From an uncultured Verrucomicrobia subdivision 3 bacterium (GTDB lineage: Bacteria; Verrucomicrobiota; Verrucomicrobiia; Limisphaerales; UBA11358), in NCBI GenBank assembly GCA_903822015.1, contig CAIJNQ010000151.1, positions 1 through 36,112 of the forward strand: a stretch of 36,112 nucleotides of DNA, given 5' to 3'. Position 1 is the stretch's first letter. Every line of letters starts with the position of its first letter. Under the pieces are notes generated by a model. The model saw nothing but the letters and a program-made list of their open reading frames with translations. It searched no databases and had not been told where the DNA came from. Shown in pieces: positions 8,963 to 19,200 of this stretch. The position numbers were made by a program, and so were the translations under genes.

Positions 8963-8966
8963 AATC

Positions 8967-11117
8967 ATGGACCAGACCTTCAGCGAATCCTGGTATCGGG
9001 TGGCGAATCAAAAGATCTGCCTGCGCCCGACCATCAACGCGCGCCGCCAGAATTTCCGCGGCGAGCGCTGGATTATCCTCGAAAATCCGTTCAGCAACCA
9101 ATATTTCCGGCTGCGGCCGGCGGCCTACGAATTTGTCTCGCGCCTGCGGCCCGACCGCACGGTCGAGGAAGTCTGGCAGCAGTGCCTGAACCGTTTTCCC
9201 GACACCGCGCCGAGCCAGGAAGCCGTCATCCAACTTTTATCCCAGCTCTATTTTTCGAACCTGCTGCAATACGATCTGGCCGCCGACAGCGCGCAATTGT
9301 TCGAACGCTACAAAAAACGGAAGCAGCGCGAAATCGGTTTCCGGTTTCTGAACATCATGTTCATGCGGTTTCCGCTGCTGGATCCGGATCGTTTTCTCGT
9401 GCGCACGCTGCCGGTGGTCAAAAAGTTGATCAGCCCGTCTGGCGCGCTGTTGTGGCTGCTGGTCGTCGGCTTCGGGTTGAAAATCGCCGTGGACAACTTG
9501 AGCGACCTGCGCGCGCAGGGCGAAGGAGTCCTGGCGCCGGACAATCTGTTCCTGCTTTATCTCAGCACGGTTGGCATCAAGGCGCTGCACGAATTCGGCC
9601 ACGCGTATTTTTGCCGGCGGTTTGGCGGTGAAGTCCACGTCATGGGCGTGATGCTGATGGTGTTCACGCCGATGCCGTATGTGGACGCGACGTCGAGCTG
9701 GAGTTTCCGCGAGCGCTGGAAGCGCGTGCTCGTCGGCGCGGCGGGCATGATCGTGGAATTGTTTTTTGCGGCCATCGCGGCGTTCGTCTGGTCGAAAACC
9801 GCGCCGGGCGTCGTCCACAGCCTGGCTTACAACATCATGTTCGTCGCGTCGGTCTCGACGGTGATCTTCAACCTCAATCCGCTGCTGCGCTTCGACGGCT
9901 ATTATATTTTGTCCGACCTGCTGGAGATTCCGAATCTCAACCAGCGTGCCTCGACGCAATTGCGCCACCTTTGCGAACGGCATCTGTTCGGTGTGAAAAA
10001 TTCCGAAACGCAGGCCGCCACGCACCGCGAAGCGACGTGGCTCATCGTTTTCGGAATCATGAGCGGCATTTATCGCGTCATCGTATTCAGCGGCGTTTTG
10101 CTTTTTGTGGCCGACCGGTTTTTGATTGTCGGCATCGTGATGGCCGCCGTGTGTTTGGTCTCGTGGGCTGTCATGCCGATCGTGCGCTTCGTGAAATATC
10201 TCGCGGCGAATCCGCGCCTCGACCGCGTTCGTCCGCGCGCCATCGCGGTGACGGCGGGCATCGCGGCGGTTTTGATCGTGCTGCTCTCGGTCGTGCCGTT
10301 TCCATATTCTTTTCGCGCACCGGGGATTGTCATCGCCTCGCAACGCACGCAGGTCGCCACCGAGACGGCGGGCGATGTGGCCGGGTTGCTGGTGCCCTCC
10401 GGCAGTCCGGTGAAGCGCGGCCAACCGATATTGCGCCTGGAAAATGCCGAGCTGGCCCTGGAGCTGGCCAACACCCGCGCCCACCTTGACGAAATCAACG
10501 CGCGGCTGCGGCAGGCGATGAACAGCGAATCGGCGGACATCGTGGCGCTGACCAGTTTGCGCGATGCCGTCAGCGACGTGTTAAAAAAGCAGTCGGCAGA
10601 TTCGGAAAATCTGACGGTTCGCGCCCGGCATGACGGCGTGTGGGTGGCGCCGGACATCGAAGATTACGTCGGGCGCTGGCTCCCGCGCGGCGCGGAATTG
10701 GGCTTGCTGGCGAACCCGGCGGCGTTTGAATTTGCCGCGACGGTGAGGGAAGAAGATGCGAATGCGTTGTTTGCCAGGAAAATATCCGGAGCCAGCGTGC
10801 GGCTTTACGGTGAGGCCGGTGAAAAATTGTCCATTGCCCGGTGGCGCGTGATTCCCGGCGGCCAGCAGATCCTGCCGTCGGCGGCGCTAGGTTGGAGTGG
10901 AGGCGGCGAGGTGCCGGTAGCCCCAGAAGGCAATGCGCAAGGCAACAAATCCGTTGAGCCGTTTTTTGAGGTGCTGGGCGACCTGGATGCGCGCAACGGC
11001 GTCGCACTGCTCGACGGCCGTTCCGGAAAAATCAGTTTCAAGCTTGAGCCCCAGCCGCTGTTGCCGCGCTGGATCCGCAGCCTGTGGCAACTGCTCCAGA
11101 AACGCTATCAAATCTGA
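8967..11117 (+). CDS. M50-family (site-2 protease-like) multi-pass membrane peptidase with PqqD-like N-terminus and C-terminal HlyD-like adaptor region
   Basis: HEFGHAYFCRRFGGEVHVMGVMLMVF (HExxH at 9588-9602) and NLNPLLRFDGYYILSDLLEIPNL (N-P-x-x-FDG at 9870-9899); several TMs; C-terminal VATETAGDVAGLLVPSGSPVKRGQPILRLENAELALELANTRAHLDEINARL. Confidence 0.9.
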   Translation: MDQTFSESWYRVANQKICLRPTINARRQNFRGERWIILENPFSNQYFRLRPAAYEFVSRLRPDRTVEEVWQQCLNRFPDTAPSQEAVIQLLSQLYFSNLLQYDLAADSAQLFERYKKRKQREIGFRFLNIMFMRFPLLDPDRFLVRTLPVVKKLISPSGALLWLLVVGFGLKIAVDNLSDLRAQGEGVLAPDNLFLLYLSTVGIKALHEFGHAYFCRRFGGEVHVMGVMLMVFTPMPYVDATSSWSFRERWKRVLVGAAGMIVELFFAAIAAFVWSKTAPGVVHSLAYNIMFVASVSTVIFNLNPLLRFDGYYILSDLLEIPNLNQRASTQLRHLCERHLFGVKNSETQAATHREATWLIVFGIMSGIYRVIVFSGVLLFVADRFLIVGIVMAAVCLVSWAVMPIVRFVKYLAANPRLDRVRPRAIAVTAGIAAVLIVLLSVVPFPYSFRAPGIVIASQRTQVATETAGDVAGLLVPSGSPVKRGQPILRLENAELALELANTRAHLDEINARLRQAMNSESADIVALTSLRDAVSDVLKKQSADSENLTVRARHDGVWVAPDIEDYVGRWLPRGAELGLLANPAAFEFAATVREEDANALFARKISGASVRLYGEAGEKLSIARWRVIPGGQQILPSAALGWSGGGEVPVAPEGNAQGNKSVEPFFEVLGDLDARNGVALLDGRSGKISFKLEPQPLLPRWIRSLWQLLQKRYQI

Positions 11118-11123
11118 CCGGCG

Positions 11124-13115
11124 ATGCTGACGATTCCCACGCAAGATTACCGGCGCAGCGATTACCGCGTGCCGCCGCGACCGCTCACCGGTCTGGATGC
11201 GCTGGTGAACGCCGGCCACGGCCGATACCGGCGGCGCAACCGGGTGCTGGAAGCCCTGAAGCAGGAGGCGGACGCCGTCGTCCGGCAGGAAGGCGAATGG
11301 GTGGAATGCGCCGATGCTGATTTGCAAAGGCGGCTGCTGGAATTTCGCCAGCGTTTCCGGCGCGGTGGAAAATCCGCGGAAACATTTCTACTGCCGGCGC
11401 TCGCCGCGATTCGCGAGGCGGCGGACCGAAAACTCGGTTTGCGGCCTTTTACCGTTCAGCTCATGGGCGCGCTGGCCCTGCATCGCGGGTATCTGGCGGA
11501 AATGGCCACCGGCGAGGGCAAGACGCTGACCGCCGGGCTGGCCGCCATTCTGAACGGCTGGACCAAACAGCCGTGCCATGTCGTGACGGTCAATGATTAC
11601 CTGGTGCAACGCGATGCGGAATGGCTGGAGCCGCTATATCACTTTTGCGGCGTGCGCGTCGGTTTCGTCACGGCCGCAAGCGATCCGGCCGGGCGCGCCC
11701 GGAATTACGGATGCGATGTCACCTACGTCACCAGCAAGGAACTGCTGGCGGATTTTTTGCGCGACCGGCTGCATCTCGGCAAACTGCAGAATCCGGCGCG
11801 TCGGTTGATTCGGCGACTGCTCGCACCGCAACCCGCTGCTCCCGACGGCCTGGTCTTACGCGGCCTGCACACGGCCATTGTGGACGAGGCGGACAGCATT
11901 CTGATTGATGAGGCGGTGACGCCGCTGATCATTTCCGCCAGCCATAAAAATGAATCGTTGCGCGAAGCCACGCGGCTGGCGCAGGAAATGGTCGGCGGGC
12001 TGAAACCGGAAACCGATTATCACGCGAATCTGCGTTACAAGGAAATCGAACTGACGAAAGCGGGTTTGCAGAAAATGGTCGAGCAGGCCGCGCACCTGCC
12101 GGGCCTGTGGCAGGGTCAGGACCGGCGGCTGGAACTGGTCGTTCAGGCGCTGGTGGCCCGCGAATTCTTTCACCGCGACCAGCAATACATCATCGAAGGC
12201 GATAAACTGGTGATTGTGGACGAATTCACCGGCCGGCCGATGCCCCAGCGCTCCTGGCGGGCGGGCATGCATCAGGCGGTCGAGGCCAAGGAAGGACTGA
12301 CGATATCGGACCCGACCGAGACGATTGCCCGGCTGAGTTTCCAGCGGTTTTTCAAATGTTTTCACAAGCTGTCCGGCATGACCGGCACGGCCCGCGAGGC
12401 GGCGGGGGAATTGTGGCAGGTATATGGACTGCCGACGGTGGCCATTCCGTCCAATAAACCGTGCCTGCGCCGGCAATGGCCGGACCAGTTCTTCCCGGAT
12501 GAATCATCCAAGTGGCGCGCGATCGTTGCCGAAATCGAAAAGCAGCACGCGACCGGTCGGCCGCTGCTGGTCGGGACGCGCAGCGTGCAGGCCAGCGAGC
12601 AACTTTGGCAGCGGCTCGCCGAGCGTGGCCTGGAGGCCAAAATCTTGAATGCGACCCGCCTGAAAGAGGAGGCGGAAATCATCACCCTCGCCGGTGAACA
12701 GAGCCGGATCATCATCGCCACGAACATGGCCGGCCGGGGCACCGATATCAAACTGGGACGCGGGGTGATGCTGCTGGGCGGATTGCACGTGATAGCGACA
12801 GAATGGCACGAATCGAGCCGGGTTGACCGGCAATTATTTGGTCGCAGCGGCCGGCAGGGCGACCCCGGCAGCGCCCAGGCATTTATCAGTTTTGAAGACG
12901 AGTTGTTCCAAAAATTTCTGCCGGCAGCGATCCGAAAGGTGGTGCTGGAAAGCTGGCGGCACAATCTGCCGGCCCGGGAAAAAATCGGCCGAGCGGCGTT
13001 TCGCCTGGCCCAACGCCGGGCGCAAGCCCTGGCTTACCAGCAGCGCAAAGGGGTGATGCAATCAGATCTTTGGCTGGACGAGGCGCTTTCCTTCACGGGT
13101 GGTGACACCATCTAG
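11124..13115 (+). CDS. SecA-like preprotein translocase ATPase (short paralogue, 663 aa)
   Basis: LGLRPFTVQLMGALALHRGYLAEMATGEGKTLTAGLAA (Walker A 11502-11525), IVDEADSILIDEAVTPLIIS, LSGMTGTA, ATNMAGRGTDIKLG, LFGRSGRQGDPGSAQAFISFEDE. Ends soon after the helicase-2 domain; no Cys-rich zinc-binding tail. Confidence 0.93.
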   Translation: MLTIPTQDYRRSDYRVPPRPLTGLDALVNAGHGRYRRRNRVLEALKQEADAVVRQEGEWVECADADLQRRLLEFRQRFRRGGKSAETFLLPALAAIREAADRKLGLRPFTVQLMGALALHRGYLAEMATGEGKTLTAGLAAILNGWTKQPCHVVTVNDYLVQRDAEWLEPLYHFCGVRVGFVTAASDPAGRARNYGCDVTYVTSKELLADFLRDRLHLGKLQNPARRLIRRLLAPQPAAPDGLVLRGLHTAIVDEADSILIDEAVTPLIISASHKNESLREATRLAQEMVGGLKPETDYHANLRYKEIELTKAGLQKMVEQAAHLPGLWQGQDRRLELVVQALVAREFFHRDQQYIIEGDKLVIVDEFTGRPMPQRSWRAGMHQAVEAKEGLTISDPTETIARLSFQRFFKCFHKLSGMTGTAREAAGELWQVYGLPTVAIPSNKPCLRRQWPDQFFPDESSKWRAIVAEIEKQHATGRPLLVGTRSVQASEQLWQRLAERGLEAKILNATRLKEEAEIITLAGEQSRIIIATNMAGRGTDIKLGRGVMLLGGLHVIATEWHESSRVDRQLFGRSGRQGDPGSAQAFISFEDELFQKFLPAAIRKVVLESWRHNLPAREKIGRAAFRLAQRRAQALAYQQRKGVMQSDLWLDEALSFTGGDTI

Positions 13116-13207
13116 CCGGCATTAGTCAGGATATTGCATAATTATGTTATTTCTTATTGACGGGGAATGGCAGTCTGTGAGACAAACAGCGCGCACCAAG
13201 TAAACGC

Positions 13208-16200
13208 TTGAGCCAATCCCCCCAACAACGCAGGAATAGTTTTGAACTCGAGGCGCTTGAGCCGAGGGTTCTGTTGTCGGCGGATGCGTTTCTGGCCACC
13301 GCGGTCGCGGCAAATGTGGTTCACAAATCCACCGAGGTGATCCATCAGGCGGCGGCCCCCGATCATGGGACGGTTCACGACAGTCTGGCCTACACCCCGG
13401 CGGAAGCGGGTGGCATATTTGCCGGGGTAGCGGTGCAGGCCATCCAGTCGCACGAGCCGTCACCGACTTCATCTGGCATTCAAACCAAGCCGGCGACCGA
13501 TATCGAATCCGGCCCGAATCCGGATACTGCGGTGCAGGCCAAAACGGTGGCGGCAACGGTCGTTACGACCAGCACCACGAACTCGGCCAACAAAATTTCT
13601 CCGACCACAACGACGACTTCAGCCCCCTCCACGACAACCTCGGGGAGCGTGGCAACGCAGCAATTGACAGCGTCCCTCACGGTGGCCAATGCCCCGCCCG
13701 CAAATACACAAACAACTGTGGTTAAATCGGTTTCAAATACGACGGGCAGCACTCAAGCCACGTCAACTACTTCTTTTGCCTCAAAAGCTTCTCCAATACC
13801 TGCGTCTCCGGCGGTTACGACCACTGACTTATGGTCCACCATCACTGGTATTTTAACGGCCGCCAACATTGCCAATGGGACCTTGCCCACCGGTTCGACA
13901 TCGTATGCCAATGTCACCATCGAAGGGTTCCTCGATTTCAGCAATGTCGCCGTGACCTTCACCCAAAGCGGCGGCAAAGGGACGGCCGTCACGGTTGGAA
14001 TCAGCGGCACCGCCACGCTATTGTTTCCGGGTGGCTCCAACTTGATCAGTGTCACGCTGGGTGCCGTCTCCGGCAGCTTTACGACTTCTGTTCAACCCAC
14101 CGGACCCAGCTTTAAGTTCTCGTTGAGCATCGCCAGTGTTACCCTGAACCTCGGTCAGGCATTGTCGGTAACTACCACCTCGGCATCCAACCCGGCCGTC
14201 ACATTCAATTTTTCGCCGAATAATTCCGGTGTGAATGCGGATCCCGACGGGGCCTCCACCACGGCCGTGCCGCTGTTCAAAATCTCGACTGCCACGGCGA
14301 CCTCGCCGCAATTTCCCGGTTTGGGATCGGCGACCCTGACCAATTTCAGTTTGTGGACGAACGGGATCAGCTTTGACAACTTCAGCCTGACGAATTCATC
14401 CGTCACCATTGGAAACTTCTTCACGGCGACTCACGGGGTCACGGTTCCGCCGGGATCCCCGCAAAACACGACGCCGGTGGATGTGCCGGTCTCATTGACT
14501 GCCACCGGGGGTTCAGGTCAGCAATTCAATCTGGATATCAGCAATGTCTCGGCTTCAACCGCTCAAGTTTCGTTTTTTGCACCCAATGTTCAACTTTTCC
14601 CGAATGTCAGCGGTCTGAATCTCAGCTTTAGCAATGTCAGCGGCTCCTTTGATGTGTTGGATAGCACGCCGGTGATAGACACCTCAACCGGACTGCAAAA
14701 AGTGGTAATAAAACAAGAAATGGTCAATGGGGTTCTCCAAAATGTCAGCATTCCCCAATTCACCTCCACCATCGGAGTGGGTGCATTAAGTCTGGCAGTT
14801 GGCAATGTAAACATATCGGTTGGCGACGCATTCACTTTGCACATGAGTAGTGTCATATTGACACCAGGTGCTGCGACGATTGCGACGGTCACCAATGCCA
14901 CGATCACCTCCAACCTGATTTCCGGAATACCGACCTTTGCCCTGCCCAGTTCGATTGTGATCACCCAGACGGGATTCACCCTGAGCAACCTCAAACTTGC
15001 GACCGGGGTGACCGCTTCGATCGGCAGTTTCCTCTCGATTCAAAATTTCTCATTCACGGTCACGAATTTCAGCATTAACAGTCCCACATCAGGAACAGGG
15101 ACGTTCACCGCCTCGACTACCGCCACGGCCGACAGCATGACGTTATTCCCGTCTTATTCCGCCATCAGTTCCACCATCACCGGCCTTACGTTCAATTTCA
15201 ATATTGCGGTCCAGGGAAATGCCTTGAGCGGCGCTTTGAGCATAAGTGCCACCAGTGTTTCGCTTACCGTGGCCAATCAATTGACCATCACCGCCGGTTC
15301 GGTCGCACTTCCCGTGGTCTTCAGCCCGGAAAGCACGACGCTTTTAAGCATCGGCACCGCCACCGTTGATTTTACGCAACTCAATCTGCTGGGAAGCATC
15401 AGCGGGTTGACCATCCAGAAAATCACCAACCAGAATGTTACCAACACGGTTCTGACCATTGCCGACGGGGCATTAACCGGGAATTTTACCAACCTCGGTT
15501 TGGGTGGCGTGCTCACATTCCAAGGGGCGCCGACCGTGACGCTCAGCAATCTGACTTACACTTTGGGCGGTTCCTTGGGCGGCTCGATCTCATTCGGCCC
15601 GCTGGGCGTGACCCTCAATCTGGGCTCGTTGAGTGCGGGCACCGTTTCCGCTTCCGGCATCTTTTCCGGCAGTTACGATCTCCAGAGCGGAACGTTGACG
15701 GGAAATTTGGGAACCGCTCCGAGCCCATTCACGATCAGTGTTCCCGGTTTTGTGTCCGTCAGCGGCACCCTGGCGCTGTTCTATCAACCGTCCTCTGGTG
15801 GGACGTCAACTTTCCTGATCGGCGGCCAGGGCATCAACATCTTCATGGGATACAATGGCGGAACCACACCGGTGGGCGTTCAAGTTACCAATGCGACGTT
15901 CGCGCTGGCGGTTTTCGACACCAGCGGGACCTACACGTTCGCCTTCAATGCCACCAGTTCGAGCATCAGCCTGACCGGCCTGCCCAACCTGCCGGGATCC
16001 GTCACGCCGCTGAGCATCACCACCGGCACGGTGCTGGTACAGTTCGATAATAATGGCGCGGTGAATCTGGCGGTGAACGTGGACACCAACCCGGCCGACG
16101 CCGTGCAACTCAATTTCACCGGCAACGTGACCAGCCTGATGGTGAATAATTTGACTTTGAACGTGGCCGGCCTGATCACGCTCTCCGGCAATTTCGGCTT

Positions 16201-19200
16201 TCAAACCGTGACCGATGCCATCACCGGCTTGGTGGACGACGTGGTGATCGGCGCCGCCAACGTCAATGCGATGCTCGGGACGCCCTCGGGTCCCAATCTG
16301 ACCATCAATGGTGCCAGCCTGGGATTGGTCCTCATCCTACCCACCTCCGCCTCGCCCAAGACGACATTTGCCTTGATGCTAAACGGCGGGACGGATGCGC
16401 TGAACAACATCCCGAATTTTTCCATCAGTTCCTATACGCTCACGATTTCGGGCGCCGCGTTCACCGGGCTTGCCGTTGATTTAAACACCACCCCATTCGG
16501 ATTGGGCGGCACCGCGTGGAGTTTGCCGAATCCGATCATTAACATCGCAACACCCGATGTGCCGGCGCTGGCACTGAACTTCGGCTCAACCGCCGTGCCG
16601 GGGGATTTGAATTTCAGCACGCTGGGGATTCCGGTTGCCGGCATACCCTTCGTCGGGGTTTTTGGCCCGCTCAGCTTGAACTTCGCCGGCCTCATTTCAT
16701 TGAAGGGCGAGTTCACCTTCGAGCCGTTCACCCCGGTTTCGGCGACGGTTCCGGACCTTCTGATCGGAGCCACGGACCTGACGATCACCGCGGGAACCGG
16801 CACCACCAATCTAACCATCGGCGGCATCAGTCCCGCCACCGGCGCGACTTTGATGGCCGTGATTGTCCCCGGGGCTTCTGCCAACCTGACGACCTACGCC
16901 TTGGAGGCCACCGGCGCAATTTCGCTATACGGCATCCCCGACTTTTCGTTGAGCGGAACCGCCGCGGTGCAAATCAATACGACCGGCGTGCTGCCGGCGA
17001 CGCTGATTCCATCAACGGTCACCATTCCGACGCAGGACGGATCGGTCGCCGCCGCGAGCTTTTTCAGTGATTTTTCCAACGCATCAAATCTGACATCGAT
17101 TGAAGGCACCCTGGCGATGACGGTCAATCTTCCCGGAACGACGGATACGTTCGTCACGCTCAACGGCGCTTTCGGTTTCCAGATGTTTGCGGATTCGGTC
17201 ACCGGCTTGACGGACTTTGCGATCGGCGCGAGCCAGACCACCATTACTTTCGGCACCGCGAGCGCGGGGCTCACCATGGTCAACGCCAGCCTGGCCCTGC
17301 TGATCCGGTCCGGCGGCATGAGCGGGGGAAATCCCGTTACCACCACCTACGCGCTGGATGCGAATGGCGGCACGGACACCCTGACGCTGCCGGATATCAG
17401 CCAGATTTCATTTGGCGCAACCGGCTTCATCGTCAAGATCAACCACCTCGGAGTGGACCCGGCCACGCTGGTCGGAATTCCCGGCGGCGTGCAAACGGCG
17501 GGCGGCGTGGTGCCGTTGTCCTTCCCCGGCTATGGCACGCGTTCGTTTGAAGATTTGGAAGTCACGGGCATTTCCTTCAATGTGGGTGGTTTCGTCACGT
17601 TGACCGGCAATCTGGCCATCCAAATGTTCGCCGATCCGGTCACCTCCGGAGCCACCGATCTGGCCATTGCGGCCACCGGAATCAATGCCGCCGTGACGGC
17701 CGGGGGCGTGAGCCTTACGATCAACGGAGCGAGCCTCGGTCTGCTGGTGGTCCCCGGCAGCACCACGAATTATGCCCTGGTGGTGAATGGCGGCATGGAT
17801 GCGCTGACGGGCATCAACGGGCTGACGTTAAGCGCGACCGGGCTTTCCGTTTTTGTGAGTTCGGGCATCAATCCCGCCACCTATCTCGGCACCCTGTCGT
17901 CCATCGTCACCGCCGCCGGCAATGTGTCGCTGGCGTTCCCCGGTCTGCCCACCACCGGGCCGGTCGCGGATGTCGAAGGTACGATCACTCTATCGGTTGC
18001 GAACTTCGCCTCGCTCTCCGGCAAATTCTGGTTCCAGGAATTCACCGCCACCGTTAATAGCGCGCCGCAGGCGGTGATTCTGGCCGGTGCCAGTAATATC
18101 ACCGCGGTGGTGGGAGCCACCAGCACCGGTTCCACCAACCTCACCATCCAAGGCGCCAGCCTGGAATTGCTGCTGGTTCCCGGCAACGGCGGGCCGTCCA
18201 CTTACGCGCTGGTGGCCAATGGCGGAACCGATACGCTGAACGGAATTACCGGCCTCTCCTTGAGCACGTCCGGCCTGCTGGTCCAGATCAACAACAACGT
18301 CAGCGCCGCGCTGCTGACAGCGGCCAACGCGCAACAGGTGGCGACGACGACCGGAACCGCCAAACCGGATTTCTCCAAGCTTAAAGCCGGCAAGATGATC
18401 GAGGTCGAAGGCACGGTGACGTTGAACGTCGCCGGATTCATTTCCCTGACCGGCAGTTTTATTTTCACCGAGCAAACCAATGTGAACGGCATTGAGATTG
18501 ATATCGGAGCCAGCGGCATCAATGCGTTCCTCGGCACCGCCGACGGCACCGTGGGCGTAGGCGTCAGCGGCGCGGAACTCGGCATGGTGATCTACGAGAA
18601 TTCCACCACCAACGCGACGACCTATGCGCTTTCCGTCTCGGCACCGCTCGTCGTGACCGGGCTGCCGACCGAGGTGAAATTCACCGGCACGGCGCAAATC
18701 GCGATCAACACCACCGGCGGCGCATTAACCACCACGATCAACACCCCGGACAGCTCGGTGCCCGTCGCATTCACGGCGGCGCAGGGCAAACTCAAGAGTT
18801 TTTCAGTGACCGGACTCACCTTGACCATCACACCGGCCACGGGCACGTCCATTTCGCTAACCGGTGATTTTTCATTCGCGACCACCGTGGTTTCCGGGCA
18901 AACCGAATTACTGATCGGCGCGGCAAATGTCTCCACCTCGAGCATCGTTCCCGACGTCGGCGCTTCCGTGGCGATCACCAACGGCTCACTGGGAATGGTC
19001 GTGTTCACCAACAGCACCGGCGGCAATGCCGGTTATGCCCTCGCCGCCTCGGCCACCGTGACCGCCGCCCTAGGCAGCAGCTCCGGCAGTCTAACGCTGA
19101 CCATTCTCCGGAACACCACGACCAACGCCGTCAACCAGACGGTCGCCGTCGGCGGCGCGTCGGTTCCCGTCGTGTTGACGAGCTTGCAGGTGGCCACCAC

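Larger units (their letters stand above)
8467..8966. mobile_element. Putative non-autonomous cassette carrying a four-helix-bundle gene, bounded by imperfect inverted repeats
   Basis: Fills exactly the gap between the GAF-HlyD stop and the M50 start. Left end 8469-8499 AGTCAGCAGTCTGTGGTCAGTAGTCAGTAGC; reverse complement of right end 8962-8932 AGTCAGTGGCCCATGGTCAGTCGTCCGTAGC; 24/31 identical without gaps, inner 18 bp 16/18 identical. Confidence 0.55.

Noticed and set aside
8467-8966. Insertion sequence with its own transposase
   Set aside because: The only ORF is the four-helix-bundle protein, with no transposase motifs and no confident target-site duplication; at most a non-autonomous unit.
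9237-10484. 415-aa antisense ORF opposite the M50 gene, and 7375-8427 opposite the GAF-HlyD gene
   Set aside because: Opposite clearly conserved coding sequence; Arg/His/Gln-rich translations with no domain signature.
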